Position numbers and translations under genes: made by a program. DNA of 64,000 nucleotides from Ignavibacteria bacterium (GTDB lineage Bacteria; Bacteroidota; Ignavibacteria; SZUA-365), in the NCBI GenBank assembly GCA_016720835.1, contig JADKJW010000002.1, positions 248,001 to 312,000 on the forward strand, read 5' to 3'. This document shows positions 18,298-26,912 of the stretch, one piece after another. The stretch's first letter is position 1. Every line of letters starts with the position of its first letter. The notes under the pieces were generated by a model. That model saw nothing but the letters and a program-made list of their open reading frames with translations, was not told the DNA's origin and searched no databases.

Positions 18298-19488
18298 TCA
18301 TTGGACCATGAACCTGATTGTAGCGATGCGGTTGTCCGATGTCCTGACGGCAATATAATACGCCCCTTGTATCAGCGTACCGGCGGGAAATGCGCATTGC
18401 TGCGAGAACACCGCCTGCTGCCGGATCAGCGATCCGCGCAGGTCGAACACCTGTATGGAAGAGATCATCGACCCGGCTTCGACGACAACCATGCCGGTTG
18501 CCGGATTCGGGTACAGCGATATGCGGGCGGGAGCGGGCGGTTCCTGCATTGCGCTGACCGTTGAACACAACGTGTACCGCGAGAAGAACGCCCAGAGCAG
18601 TTCGCTCGCCTGGACGTCCTCATTGGTCTGGCCGGCGATCAACTCATAACTCGGGAGTTCCACTCCGGGCCAGGTGTGTCCACCACCGTTGATGCGCACA
18701 TGCTGGACATTCGCGTTGCAGTCGCATTCCGTGTATTCGAATACGGTGACTGTCGAGCTGTCCGAAGTGTCGATGTCCGTGAGGTTGAGCGAGTCGATCT
18801 GCTTTCGGCACCTGTTGTTGTCGGTCCAGAAACGAAAGAGCTCGCTGCTCGAGATCACGTCCGGCACGCTGCCCTGCATGGCGCCGCCGCCGTACGGCAC
18901 GAACGGATCCCTTGTTCCCGCGAGCAGCAGCATGGGGATCGGGCGCCCTGGCCTGCAACGCGGATACTGGATGATGTCGATCGTGCTGCCGAGACTCGCA
19001 ATCGCAGCGAAGCGCGCGTTCGCTTCGCAGGCGATGCGCTGGACCAAGAACCCGCCATTCGAGAATCCGGCGAGATAGATGCGCATGGTGTCGAGAGCGT
19101 ACTTCCGCGCGAGCGCTTCGATCATCGTGTTCACAAAGCCGACGTCATCGATACCCAGCTTGTCGGCGCCTGTCCCTCGTCCGTCCGCCCACACGAATCC
19201 GCCGTTGCCCGTGGGAGCAATCCCTTCGGGATACACGGCAAGGAATCCATTCCGGTTAGAAACGGGATTCAGCAGCGTGAAGTTCTGCGCGCTCAGGATG
19301 TTTCCGCTGCCGCCGTGCAGGAAGATGAGCGCCGGCGCCTTCCGCACCCCGTCGTAGGAGGGCGGTACGTGTACGAGGTACTTCCGCTGGTAACCCTGGT
19401 ATGCCAGACTGTCCGGCACATTTGTTTGAGTGTGCAGGACACCGCACAGGCAACAGAACGTTGCAAGAAAAACAATTGATCGGTTCAT
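18298..19488 (-). CDS. Secreted PHB-depolymerase/feruloyl-esterase-like hydrolase (LpqC type) with T9SS tail
   Basis: 396 aa from the ATG at 19488, signal peptide ending near HTQ. Alpha/beta hydrolase of the CE1/poly(3-hydroxybutyrate) depolymerase group: oxyanion region LIFLHGGSG (about residue 55), nucleophile GFSNGG (about 142-147), catalytic Asp in GTRDPFVPYGGG, catalytic His in GGGHTWPG. T9SS tail: LYPNPATGMVVV, IQVFDLRGSLI, QGAYYIAV. Family knowledge: esters of phenolic acids on plant polysaccharides, or polyesters. Last gene of the five-gene operon, 28 bases after the serine hydrolase. A decayed paralogue lies at 2710-3640. Confidence 0.92.
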   Translation of the reverse strand: MNRSIVFLATFCCLCGVLHTQTNVPDSLAYQGYQRKYLVHVPPSYDGVRKAPALIFLHGGSGNILSAQNFTLLNPVSNRNGFLAVYPEGIAPTGNGGFVWADGRGTGADKLGIDDVGFVNTMIEALARKYALDTMRIYLAGFSNGGFLVQRIACEANARFAAIASLGSTIDIIQYPRCRPGRPIPMLLLAGTRDPFVPYGGGAMQGSVPDVISSSELFRFWTDNNRCRKQIDSLNLTDIDTSDSSTVTVFEYTECDCNANVQHVRINGGGHTWPGVELPSYELIAGQTNEDVQASELLWAFFSRYTLCSTVSAMQEPPAPARISLYPNPATGMVVVEAGSMISSIQVFDLRGSLIRQQAVFSQQCAFPAGTLIQGAYYIAVRTSDNRIATIRFMVQ

Positions 19489-19516
19489 ACCCGCTCTTGG
19501 AAGGTACCCGTGGAAT

Positions 19517-20884
19517 TCATCTGTCCGTTGATGTCCGGATCATGGCGCCACTCCGGACAACAGCACCCGTTCTCAGCTGGTAATAGTAGAGCTGCGCGGA
19601 ACCCGATGCTTCGTTTGGAGAAAACATGCGCATGTGCCGCCCGGCAGCTTCGTACCCATCCGCAAGCACCTCCAGCGTTCGTCCCAGCATGTCGTAGACT
19701 GTCAACGAGACGTGTCCTCCCACCGGGAGATCATAGCTGATGCTGGTGGAGGTTGAAAACGGATTGGGATAATTCTGCAGCAGGAACGACGTGGATTCGG
19801 TGCTGCTCCTTCCTGGAGCTTCCGCGTCCGTCGTCCTGCGCAGCACATCATTCAGACGCTTCCACACCTGGTCGTTCAGCCGGTTCGGAACGAGCGAGGC
19901 ATCATCCGGGTCTCTGCCCATGCGCACGATCACGATGCCCATGCTTGGCACGACGTTCAGGAGCTGGCCGTCCTTCCCCAGCCCCGCGATCATGTCCGCA
20001 GGGGCATTGGGACACAACCAGCCTGGAAATACCGTCTGCGTCTTCGGAAGCATGTGTGATTTCTGTCCGTTCAGCCACCAGAGGTAACCGTACGAATTGT
20101 TGATGTCCTGCGAGGGAGTCACCATCTGGCGGAAGTAGGCGGTGTCACGGAGGATCGGCGTCGTCGACCATGCGCCCTTGTTCAGGATCAGCAGGCCGTA
20201 ACGCGCCATGCTGCGCGGCGTCGTGAAGAGCACGTTGTTGTAGGGTCCCGAACGGAAGTATGCCCCGTTCATGCCGGTTTTCGTTCGCATCCGGCTGAGA
20301 TAGAACTGGTTCAAGGACATCTTCGTCGCGCTCTCCATCACCGAATCGAGCAGCGTGTATGGCGCGTTGTGATAGGCCCACCGCGCACCTGCATCCGCCT
20401 TGTAGACGAGGCAGGACGGGAGGGTGCAATCCTCGTCCCCGGCCCCGTCGTCGAGTCCGCTCGTCATGGTGAGCTGATGCCGCACCGTAATGAGATCTTC
20501 TTTTACCGCCGGCAGACTTGTCCATCCGCGCCCCATCCACCTGGACGAAGGGTCGTTGAACGAGAGGAAGCCCTCCTGTTGCGCAATGCCGACGAGCATC
20601 GCCGTCATGGTCTTCCCTGCCGATGCCCAATACCAGTTGCTGTCGGCGGTGAATGTGCCGAAATATTTTTCGATCGCGATGCGGCCGTCCTTCAGCACGA
20701 TAAAGGCCTTGGTATTGCTGGATTCAAGATAGTCGTACAAAGGTGCAAGCTTGCTCTCGTCCCAGCCGAGGGAAGCAGGGGAGACGGTTTCCCAGGCGCC
20801 GCCGGTCAGCGGGGGGAAATAGAGCGATTGTGCCGGAAGCCGCACGGCGAGCAGGCACAGAAAAATGGTTACGGTTCGGATCAC
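19517..20884 (-). CDS. Secreted beta-lactamase-family serine hydrolase with T9SS tail
   Basis: 455 aa. No ATG is available; GTG 20884 follows GAGGTCC and opens the signal peptide (VIRTVTIFLCLLAVRLPAQ). SxxK motif in WASAGKTMTA (about residue 90), YxN-like WAYHNAPY, then a Trp-rich region and GLGKDGQ near the third box. The T9SS tail QNYPNPFSTSTSISYDLP, LTVYDMLGR is of the NYPNPF subtype, unlike the tail of the related enzyme at 14139. Seven bases separate it from the esterase stop, so it belongs to the same transcript. Probably an exported esterase or peptidase; substrate unknown. Confidence 0.9.
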   Translation of the reverse strand: MIRTVTIFLCLLAVRLPAQSLYFPPLTGGAWETVSPASLGWDESKLAPLYDYLESSNTKAFIVLKDGRIAIEKYFGTFTADSNWYWASAGKTMTAMLVGIAQQEGFLSFNDPSSRWMGRGWTSLPAVKEDLITVRHQLTMTSGLDDGAGDEDCTLPSCLVYKADAGARWAYHNAPYTLLDSVMESATKMSLNQFYLSRMRTKTGMNGAYFRSGPYNNVLFTTPRSMARYGLLILNKGAWSTTPILRDTAYFRQMVTPSQDINNSYGYLWWLNGQKSHMLPKTQTVFPGWLCPNAPADMIAGLGKDGQLLNVVPSMGIVIVRMGRDPDDASLVPNRLNDQVWKRLNDVLRRTTDAEAPGRSSTESTSFLLQNYPNPFSTSTSISYDLPVGGHVSLTVYDMLGRTLEVLADGYEAAGRHMRMFSPNEASGSAQLYYYQLRTGAVVRSGAMIRTSTDR

Positions 20885-20891
20885 GTGGACC

Positions 20892-22041
20892 TCATTCTTT
20901 CGTGATTTTCAATATCGCTCCCTGCGCGTGCACGAAATATAGGCCGCGGGTCCAATTCGATGCATCGATATTCGTCGTCTGCGCGAGACTGCCCCGCCAG
21001 ACCTCCCGGCCAAGTATGTCGGTGATGCGGGCGTTGACGGGCTGCGCGGACTGTATCGTAAAATCGGAGTGTGTTGGGTTCGGATACACGCTGATGGAGT
21101 ACGCGGGATCAGTTGTCAACTCTACTCCGGAGACAGTCCCACCGATGCACCGCGAGAAAAACGCCATCACGGTGTCGGTCATCCCGTTCGTGTCGCGCGG
21201 GTCGCCGAGATAGCCATTGATCTCGCCGTGATCATAAGGATCGGCGTTGAAATTTTGCGCGATGAATCCATGAACGCGCAGGCTGTCGCGGAATTCCTGA
21301 CTACTGTACACGCGGTCGCTCGTGTTCTGATGCACGATCAGCATGGGCGGTATCGCCCTGCCGCTTCGAAGCTGCCTGAGCGGCGAGGCATCGATCCATA
21401 CTGCCGTGTCACTGCCGAAGGCGTTGAGCAGAGGTATGGCGCGGACGGGAAGATTGCGCGCCTGATAGAGTTCCCATGGCACATCGAGCACGCCGGCGTC
21501 GAGAGAGCAGGTCCCGCGAAAGAACGTGGAGCGACAAACCGGCTTCTTCGAGGAAGCGCGGATTTGTTGAAACGATATCAACAAGATGCGCGCCCGCCGA
21601 GTGGCCGATGAGCAGAAAGCGCGAGGTGTCTCCGTGAAACTGGCGCGCGTTGTCGTACAGTGTGCGGATGGCCTTCGCCACGTCGCGCGCGTGCGTCGGA
21701 TGCCGCACGGCATCCACCGCGGCCGTATCGGGAGGATCAGGAGACAACCTGTAATTCACACTCACAAACACATACCCTTTGGAGGTGAACAAGGCCGGCT
21801 TCACACCGACGGCGCTTTTGTCCCCGACATTCCAGTATCCGCCGTGCACGTACATAACCGTCGGCAAAGAGTGAGTTGCACCCGTTGGCACGTAGACGTC
21901 GAGACGGAGCAGCTTCGGATCCACCCCCGGGATGGTGTCATACGCCTGATCGCGATAGGTGACATATCCCTGGGCGAAAAGGGGTGTGGAAAGGAATATG
22001 GAGAGCAAAAGAACATGCGATATTCTCACCAGCTTCCTCAT
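20892..22041 (-). CDS. Secreted alpha/beta hydrolase (carboxylesterase) with T9SS tail (one frame break near 21514)
   Basis: About 382 aa after repair. ATG 22041 overlaps the stop of the upstream glycosidase (ATGA). Signal peptide MRKLVRISHVLLLSIFLSTP. Esterase features: YVHGGYWN (oxyanion), YRLSPD, GHSAGAH (nucleophile), then after the break QNTSDRVYS (Asp) and YDHGEINGYLGDP (His). Taking one base from the CCC at 21513-21515 restores LSRTCSLDAGVLDVPWEL and a single frame. Tail: YPNPTHSDFTIQ, ITDILGREVWRG, TRGLYFVHAQG, KITKE. Resembles BD-FAE/kynurenine-formamidase-type esterases that deacylate polysaccharides. All triad residues are present, arguing that the break is a consensus error. Confidence 0.85.
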
Positions 22042-23441
22042 TGCTTCACCAGCATCCGCACGGCGTTGTTTGATGTTATATAATATACACTGCTCGGAAG
22101 GGTGGAAATATCGATCGAAGCATGCCCTTCCACCTCCCCGTTCCAGAAGATCCGTCCGAGCATGTCGTGAATCGCGACCTGCCCGCGCACATTGCTCAGA
22201 TTGAGTATGCCGCTCGCGGGATTGGGATAGATATCGGCACGGGTTGCCGCGTCCGGCGGAGGGACAGGGTGGACGTCCGTGGTGTAACGCGCGATCAGAT
22301 TTTTGTACGCCAGGCCGGTTTCGGAAAGCGTGTTGCCGAGGATATTGCGTCCCGCCTCGGCGTCGCAGAGCGCGAAGAGCTGCGACGGCGGCAGGGCGTC
22401 TTTCGCGTCGTCGTACGGGATGTACGCGTAGAAATTCCTGATCCAGAAGAAACTGCAGAACTCCGCCCGTGCGAACTGCGCGAAACGCGCCATCGCATCC
22501 ACAAAACGGATATCGAGCGGTATCCAGAAATCGAAGACGTCGCGGGCGTAATACTGCGCGGCGTTGATGGACGAAGCGCCGACCTCGCTGTCCCGCACCT
22601 TGAAGAGCCACGACTCGCTGATGACAAGCCGCTTGCCCGCGCTGCGCGCGATGCCGGCGAAGGTCGCGGCACGGTCGATGAACAGCGTGCTGTTGATCGG
22701 ATACACGTGCAGATCGAGGAAGTCGAGCGACGTTGCGGCGAGCGCCTGCGCGTAGGCGGGATCGTCCCAGCTCCCCGCGCCGGCGCCGATGCGCGTTGAG
22801 CCGCGGTTCAGCCCGGCAAGCACCGACTGCACGAGTTGCGAGACGTCCGCAACCGTGAAGTCCAGCCCCGTGTTCATCTTCTGCGTCATCGGTTCGTTGG
22901 TGATCGAGAGCCAGTCGGGCTGCATCGCGGCGAGCACGGATTCCACGTGTTGCCGCAGATCGGTCCGGTACTGCGGCATCGTCAATCCGGAGTAATCCAC
23001 GCCGAGCCGGCTCCAGTTGCTATCAGGGAACACCGTCGTGCACTGGACGTGCAGCTTCAGATTGCGTTTGCGCACTTCCCGCGCCACAGCGGTGTAGAAT
23101 GCAAGGTATTCCGCGTTGCGTGGAAAGCCGGGCTTGAGCAGCGGATAGAGCACGGAGATCTTCACGCCGCGAACGCCCATCGATGCGAAGCGGTCCAGGA
23201 GCAGGCCCACGGAGATCAGGGCGTTCGGCTTCAAAAGGTCTTCACCTCGATTGCCGTTCGCCGTGATCAGTTCCCCGCCCCATGCGACGGAACGCGGCAC
23301 GCCGTCCCAGTTCGCGCGCAGCCATACGTCGACGTCCGTGAGCTTGGTGTCGAGCTGGCGGTACAGGTCGTCGTACCGACCCGGCACCTGGGCAGAGGCG
23401 ACCGACGAAGCAATCAGCAATACAAGTATCGTCTCTTTCAC
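22038..23441 (-). CDS. Secreted TIM-barrel glycosidase-like protein with T9SS tail
   Basis: 467 aa from GTG 23441, which overlaps the previous stop (GTGA). Signal peptide KETILVLLIASSVASAQ. Clan GH-A layout: the strand-4 motif WLSITNEPMT supplies Asn-Glu (acid/base) and the strand-7 motif LVISESWLFK the nucleophile Glu, with LDFLDLHVYP between them. I cannot assign a GH family. T9SS tail: YPNPASGILNLS, VAIHDMLGRIFWNG, SSVYYITS, MLVKQ; this tail is close to that of the GH39-like protein at 15611 although the barrels differ. Second gene of the operon. Confidence 0.85.
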   Translation of the reverse strand: MKETILVLLIASSVASAQVPGRYDDLYRQLDTKLTDVDVWLRANWDGVPRSVAWGGELITANGNRGEDLLKPNALISVGLLLDRFASMGVRGVKISVLYPLLKPGFPRNAEYLAFYTAVAREVRKRNLKLHVQCTTVFPDSNWSRLGVDYSGLTMPQYRTDLRQHVESVLAAMQPDWLSITNEPMTQKMNTGLDFTVADVSQLVQSVLAGLNRGSTRIGAGAGSWDDPAYAQALAATSLDFLDLHVYPINSTLFIDRAATFAGIARSAGKRLVISESWLFKVRDSEVGASSINAAQYYARDVFDFWIPLDIRFVDAMARFAQFARAEFCSFFWIRNFYAYIPYDDAKDALPPSQLFALCDAEAGRNILGNTLSETGLAYKNLIARYTTDVHPVPPPDAATRADIYPNPASGILNLSNVRGQVAIHDMLGRIFWNGEVEGHASIDISTLPSSVYYITSNNAVRMLVKQ

Positions 23442-26200
23442 CGTAGCACCATTTTCCTTGTATGCGAAGCGGAGCCCGACTTCAGTTGATAGAAGTACAC
23501 TCCCGACGTGAGGGATAATTCAGAGTCGCGCCCGGCTGCGCCGAGCGAGAAGGTGGCGTGATGGATGCCGGCCGGCTGGTATCCATCGAGCAGTGTGGCG
23601 ACCTCGCGGCCGAGCACATCAAGCACTTTCAGCGAGACGTGGCCGGATACCTGAAGTCGATAGCTGATAACCGTACTCGAGCTGAATGGGTTGGGGAAGT
23701 TCTGTTGCAATGCGATGTCCGACGGCTGGGACTCACGATCGGAATCCACCGACGTTGTCCCCTGCTTCAGAGTCCCCTTGTACATCCACGCGGTGTTCTT
23801 CGATGTATCCTTCGCGCAATCATAGCCGCCGAAGTACCACGTCTGAGGTTCTTCGGGGAAGGGTGACCTGCAGATGGTACGGCATCCGCGCAGCCGCTCT
23901 CCCGCCAGCACTGGATTCTGGTCATCGAAGATATCGCCGTACTTATACGACCCGTCCTTGTAGCGCACCAGGAAATGCGAGCCGTTCATCGGATGCCTGT
24001 TATTGTCGGGATGCTCCACCCAGAGGCCCTGCCACCAGATGTCCTTTCCGTTCAGTGTGTCGGGCGTGAAATAGTTGTATGCTGACAACGCCGCTCCCCG
24101 GTAGAAGGGCACGCCCCATTGCGCGGCGCAGAAATCCTTGATCGACAGCTCGGTCTTCACTGCATGGTTCCTGCCTGGATCGATGGTCTGCACGATACCG
24201 GGATTCGCGCGCGTGCCGATGATGACGTTGCCGTTTGATCCGTCCGTCGCGGGGACGCAGGTGATGCCGCGCATGATGTTCGCCTCGTCGCCCGACTGCA
24301 ACGGGGTATAGGGCCAGCGGTACACCAGTTCCCATTTCGGTATCTCCCCATCGATGCGCCGGTACAATCCGCCGACGGTGTCTTTTGCATTGAGGACATC
24401 CACTCCCGCCGCGGCGTATAGATCGCCGTTGCATTCACACATCGCCATGACGCGGCCCATATCCCGGAGTTCATGCGTGGTGTCGAAGCGCAGAAATCCC
24501 TGCGCCGCCGGATCATACGCGGCTTTGATGATGCTGCCTTCCACCATTCCGCAGAACAGCCATTGCCTGCCAGTGGATTTGTCCGTGTGTACAAGGAAGG
24601 AACGGATTCCCCCGCTGCCGTTGTCGACCGTGAAGGCGGTATTCTTCATCCATTGACCCTTCGCATCGTCGCGCACCCAGACGCCGAGCTCGCGAGGACG
24701 GTCGAATGAGATATCGCCCGCACCACAGACGAGCAGATTCACGGGTGCAGGCAATGCATTTCCCGTGTAGTCCATGGTGAAATCGATACTCAGGATCGCA
24801 TCGGACCGCATGCTTCTGAAACCGAGCGAGGTATCCACCACCCATGGGGAAGAATGCGAATCCTTCCTGAGTATCTGCGTGCCTTCGGTTCCGAGCTGCC
24901 AGGGATAGTCCATCCAGTTGCCCATGCCCGCGAAGAGCTTGCCCTTGTGCTGTATGATGCTCATCGTTTCGGTGCTGCCAAGATAGCGACCATTGATGTC
25001 GTTCGTTCCGGGGAAATAATCCTTCGCAAATATCATGGGATCGAAGGGCGCCTTCTCGTATGCAGGCGCGGCATCCGCCAATCCCGTTGCGCACTTGTGG
25101 ATGACCTTGCGTTTGTCGGCGCGCGTTTCGGTGTAATAGATCACCGGCTCCGTGGTCGTGTAAAACACCTCCGGATCGACGCGGTCGGCGGGCGATTCTT
25201 CGCTGACCATGCGGGAGAAGGGATTGCGCGGATCGAGTCCGAGTATCCAGACCTGATCATACAGCGACTTCGGCTGTCCCTGCCGCGGTCGGGCGACGAG
25301 GAAGAGGTACGATTTGTCCTTCCACCAGAACGGCTCGGGCGAGAAAATCTCGTTGCGGTCCGTCGGCGGCCGCAGCGAGTCCACCTTGCGCCATGTGTTG
25401 TTGATCTTCGCGTAGAAACCGAATTCGTCGTACGCCGCTTTTTTCTCGATGCACCAGAGCACGGGGATGTTGTTGTATTCGGGCATCGGTATGACCCAGA
25501 CCTGGTCGATCTCCGTCTCGGTCTCGAGCACCTTTTCATATTTCATCGCGTCAATGTCGAAATATCCCGCCTCGTACACCTTGCCGTTCTTTCGATCGAT
25601 ACTCACCGCGCGATATCCCTTGATCCAGCGCCCGCCGTGATAGTCGATGGGCAGCGCGACCTCCGCCGTGTCATGTGTGAAGCGCAGCCGCCCGCCTTCG
25701 CTCTTCATCGTCAGTGGATTCACCGAGGCGCTGCTGATGCCGCCATGCAGCGACTTCTCATCATAACTGGCGAAGAACGGAATGCGGTTGGTGCTGTTCT
25801 CGAGAGGACGCTGCACCCAGTTCCCGTTCTCGAAACGTACGCGGCCGATACGGACATGGATGCCCTCCGTGGTCGAGTCCGGATAGATCGCCTCCGATCC
25901 GTCCCGGCTCATGGCCCATTCCGGACCGTTTGCAACGGCGCTCATTCCGGGGAAGGACGGCGTCGAATCGACAAGCACACCCTTCCCGTTTTTCGGTATG
26001 AAATCGCCGGTGACAGGGTCGATGTCCGCAATCCAGACGCCGCTGAAGTCCGCCCAGACGATGCGATTCCCGAGCCAGTCTATCTCCGGATCGGAGAGGT
26101 TGGAGGAGGTGTCGGAGATGACCACGTCGCGGATGGTGAACTGCGCGATTGCAGGGCTTGTCGTCAGAATCAACGCAAGGAATGCGAAGCAAAGTTTCAT
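23438..26200 (-). CDS. Large secreted protein of unknown function with T9SS tail; first gene of the operon
   Basis: 920 aa from the ATG at 26200, weakly preceded by GGAACCGGAA; signal peptide MKLCFAFLALILTTSPAIAQ. The body (about residues 25-820) is rich in Trp, Tyr, Asp and Gly with repeated beta-strand/turn units (DVVISDTSSNLSDPEIDWLGN, RWIKGYRAVSIDRKNGKVYEAG, TWYFGGYDCAKDT) and reads like one or two beta propellers, but I recognise no named family. The T9SS domain is QQNFPNPFSSSTVISYRL, LKVLDVLGREVATLL, SGVYFYQLKSG, RKMVLR. It overlaps the next gene by 4 bases. It probably provides the binding or main catalytic part for the esterases and glycosidase encoded behind it; this is inference. 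Confidence 0.85.
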   Translation of the reverse strand: MKLCFAFLALILTTSPAIAQFTIRDVVISDTSSNLSDPEIDWLGNRIVWADFSGVWIADIDPVTGDFIPKNGKGVLVDSTPSFPGMSAVANGPEWAMSRDGSEAIYPDSTTEGIHVRIGRVRFENGNWVQRPLENSTNRIPFFASYDEKSLHGGISSASVNPLTMKSEGGRLRFTHDTAEVALPIDYHGGRWIKGYRAVSIDRKNGKVYEAGYFDIDAMKYEKVLETETEIDQVWVIPMPEYNNIPVLWCIEKKAAYDEFGFYAKINNTWRKVDSLRPPTDRNEIFSPEPFWWKDKSYLFLVARPRQGQPKSLYDQVWILGLDPRNPFSRMVSEESPADRVDPEVFYTTTEPVIYYTETRADKRKVIHKCATGLADAAPAYEKAPFDPMIFAKDYFPGTNDINGRYLGSTETMSIIQHKGKLFAGMGNWMDYPWQLGTEGTQILRKDSHSSPWVVDTSLGFRSMRSDAILSIDFTMDYTGNALPAPVNLLVCGAGDISFDRPRELGVWVRDDAKGQWMKNTAFTVDNGSGGIRSFLVHTDKSTGRQWLFCGMVEGSIIKAAYDPAAQGFLRFDTTHELRDMGRVMAMCECNGDLYAAAGVDVLNAKDTVGGLYRRIDGEIPKWELVYRWPYTPLQSGDEANIMRGITCVPATDGSNGNVIIGTRANPGIVQTIDPGRNHAVKTELSIKDFCAAQWGVPFYRGAALSAYNYFTPDTLNGKDIWWQGLWVEHPDNNRHPMNGSHFLVRYKDGSYKYGDIFDDQNPVLAGERLRGCRTICRSPFPEEPQTWYFGGYDCAKDTSKNTAWMYKGTLKQGTTSVDSDRESQPSDIALQQNFPNPFSSSTVISYRLQVSGHVSLKVLDVLGREVATLLDGYQPAGIHHATFSLGAAGRDSELSLTSGVYFYQLKSGSASHTRKMVLR

Positions 26201-26393
26201 TTCCGGTTCCAGCTTGCTGAAAGAGACGCGTTTCAGCTTGGACACAATACCATTGCCTTTGTTTAACGGCCTCCGTGCCCTCGATGACAAAGATCAATGA
26301 CGGCGTATCAACCCACATTCCCTCCCAGAGGCAAGCAGATGGGAAATGATTTCCGAGGCGATCTTGTGAGTGCAGTGATTCACACCCCACCAA

Positions 26394-26618
26394 TCACCGG
26401 TTGCGCGGGTGCTTCCTGGCCAGCCGTTCATTCCCGCGCCTGTAGTTCCCGGTAACGCGCGCCATGAGTTGCTGGGCGTCGGGATCGGCGCCCGCATCCA
26501 CATCGACGAGAAAGGCCGCTGCGGCGGCGTTGCGGAGCGTTGTGGCGAGACGGCCGTGGTGAAGTATTTCCACGTCGCCGTTCTTCAGGACGCGGAAGGT
26601 GAAGCCGCTGGGAGTCAC
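26394..26618 (-). CDS. Small conserved hypothetical protein
   Basis: 74 aa from GTG 26618 (the frame runs further up through the hicA relic without a better start). The core FTFRVLKNGDVEILHHGRLATTLR, then LMARVTGNYRRGNERLARKHPRNR, is a pattern I recognise from many bacterial small hypothetical proteins of about 65-75 aa; no function is known to me. It is basic at the C-terminus and has no signal or membrane part. Lies just downstream of the collapsed hicBA and may have travelled with it. Confidence 0.65.
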   Translation of the reverse strand: MTPSGFTFRVLKNGDVEILHHGRLATTLRNAAAAAFLVDVDAGADPDAQQLMARVTGNYRRGNERLARKHPRNR

Positions 26619-26628
26619 AGCTAGTTGC

Positions 26629-26864
26629 TCACAACAATTTCTCGAACTCCCCTCTTTCCATTTCAACATCCTTGAGGAACTTGCTCAGCAGTCCAGGTCC
26701 GGTTGTTTCACCTGAATGAACAGGAACGATGGTCCCTCGTCCGTTTTGTCCAGTGAACGCGCCTGGGTATGGGATCCGGGCAATTCCGGAACGCTGGCGA
26801 TGTAATAGCCATCTTCGTCGCGTTCGACAATGACGTTGAAATCCTGTTTTTTTCGCTTGCTCAT
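26629..26864 (-). pseudogene. Collapsed hicB/hicA toxin-antitoxin pair
   Basis: From the ATG at 26864 the frame reads KKQDFNVIVERDEDGYYIAS then VPELPGSHTQARSLDK, the N-terminal strand region of a HicB antitoxin, and stops at 26685. In a second frame, sequence from about 26745 to the stop at 26629 reads GRGTIVPVHSGETTGPGLLS then KFLKDVEMERGEFEKLL, the C-terminal half of a HicA RNA-binding toxin (VPVHSG...LLxxILKD). A deletion has joined the front of hicB to the back of hicA, removing the HicB helical/DNA-binding part and the HicA N-terminus with its catalytic His. Both products must be inactive. Confidence 0.8.
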
Positions 26865-26912
26865 CGCATAAAATGCGTATTCGATATCTGGTTCGCAAGA
26901 CAGTGTCCGGAA

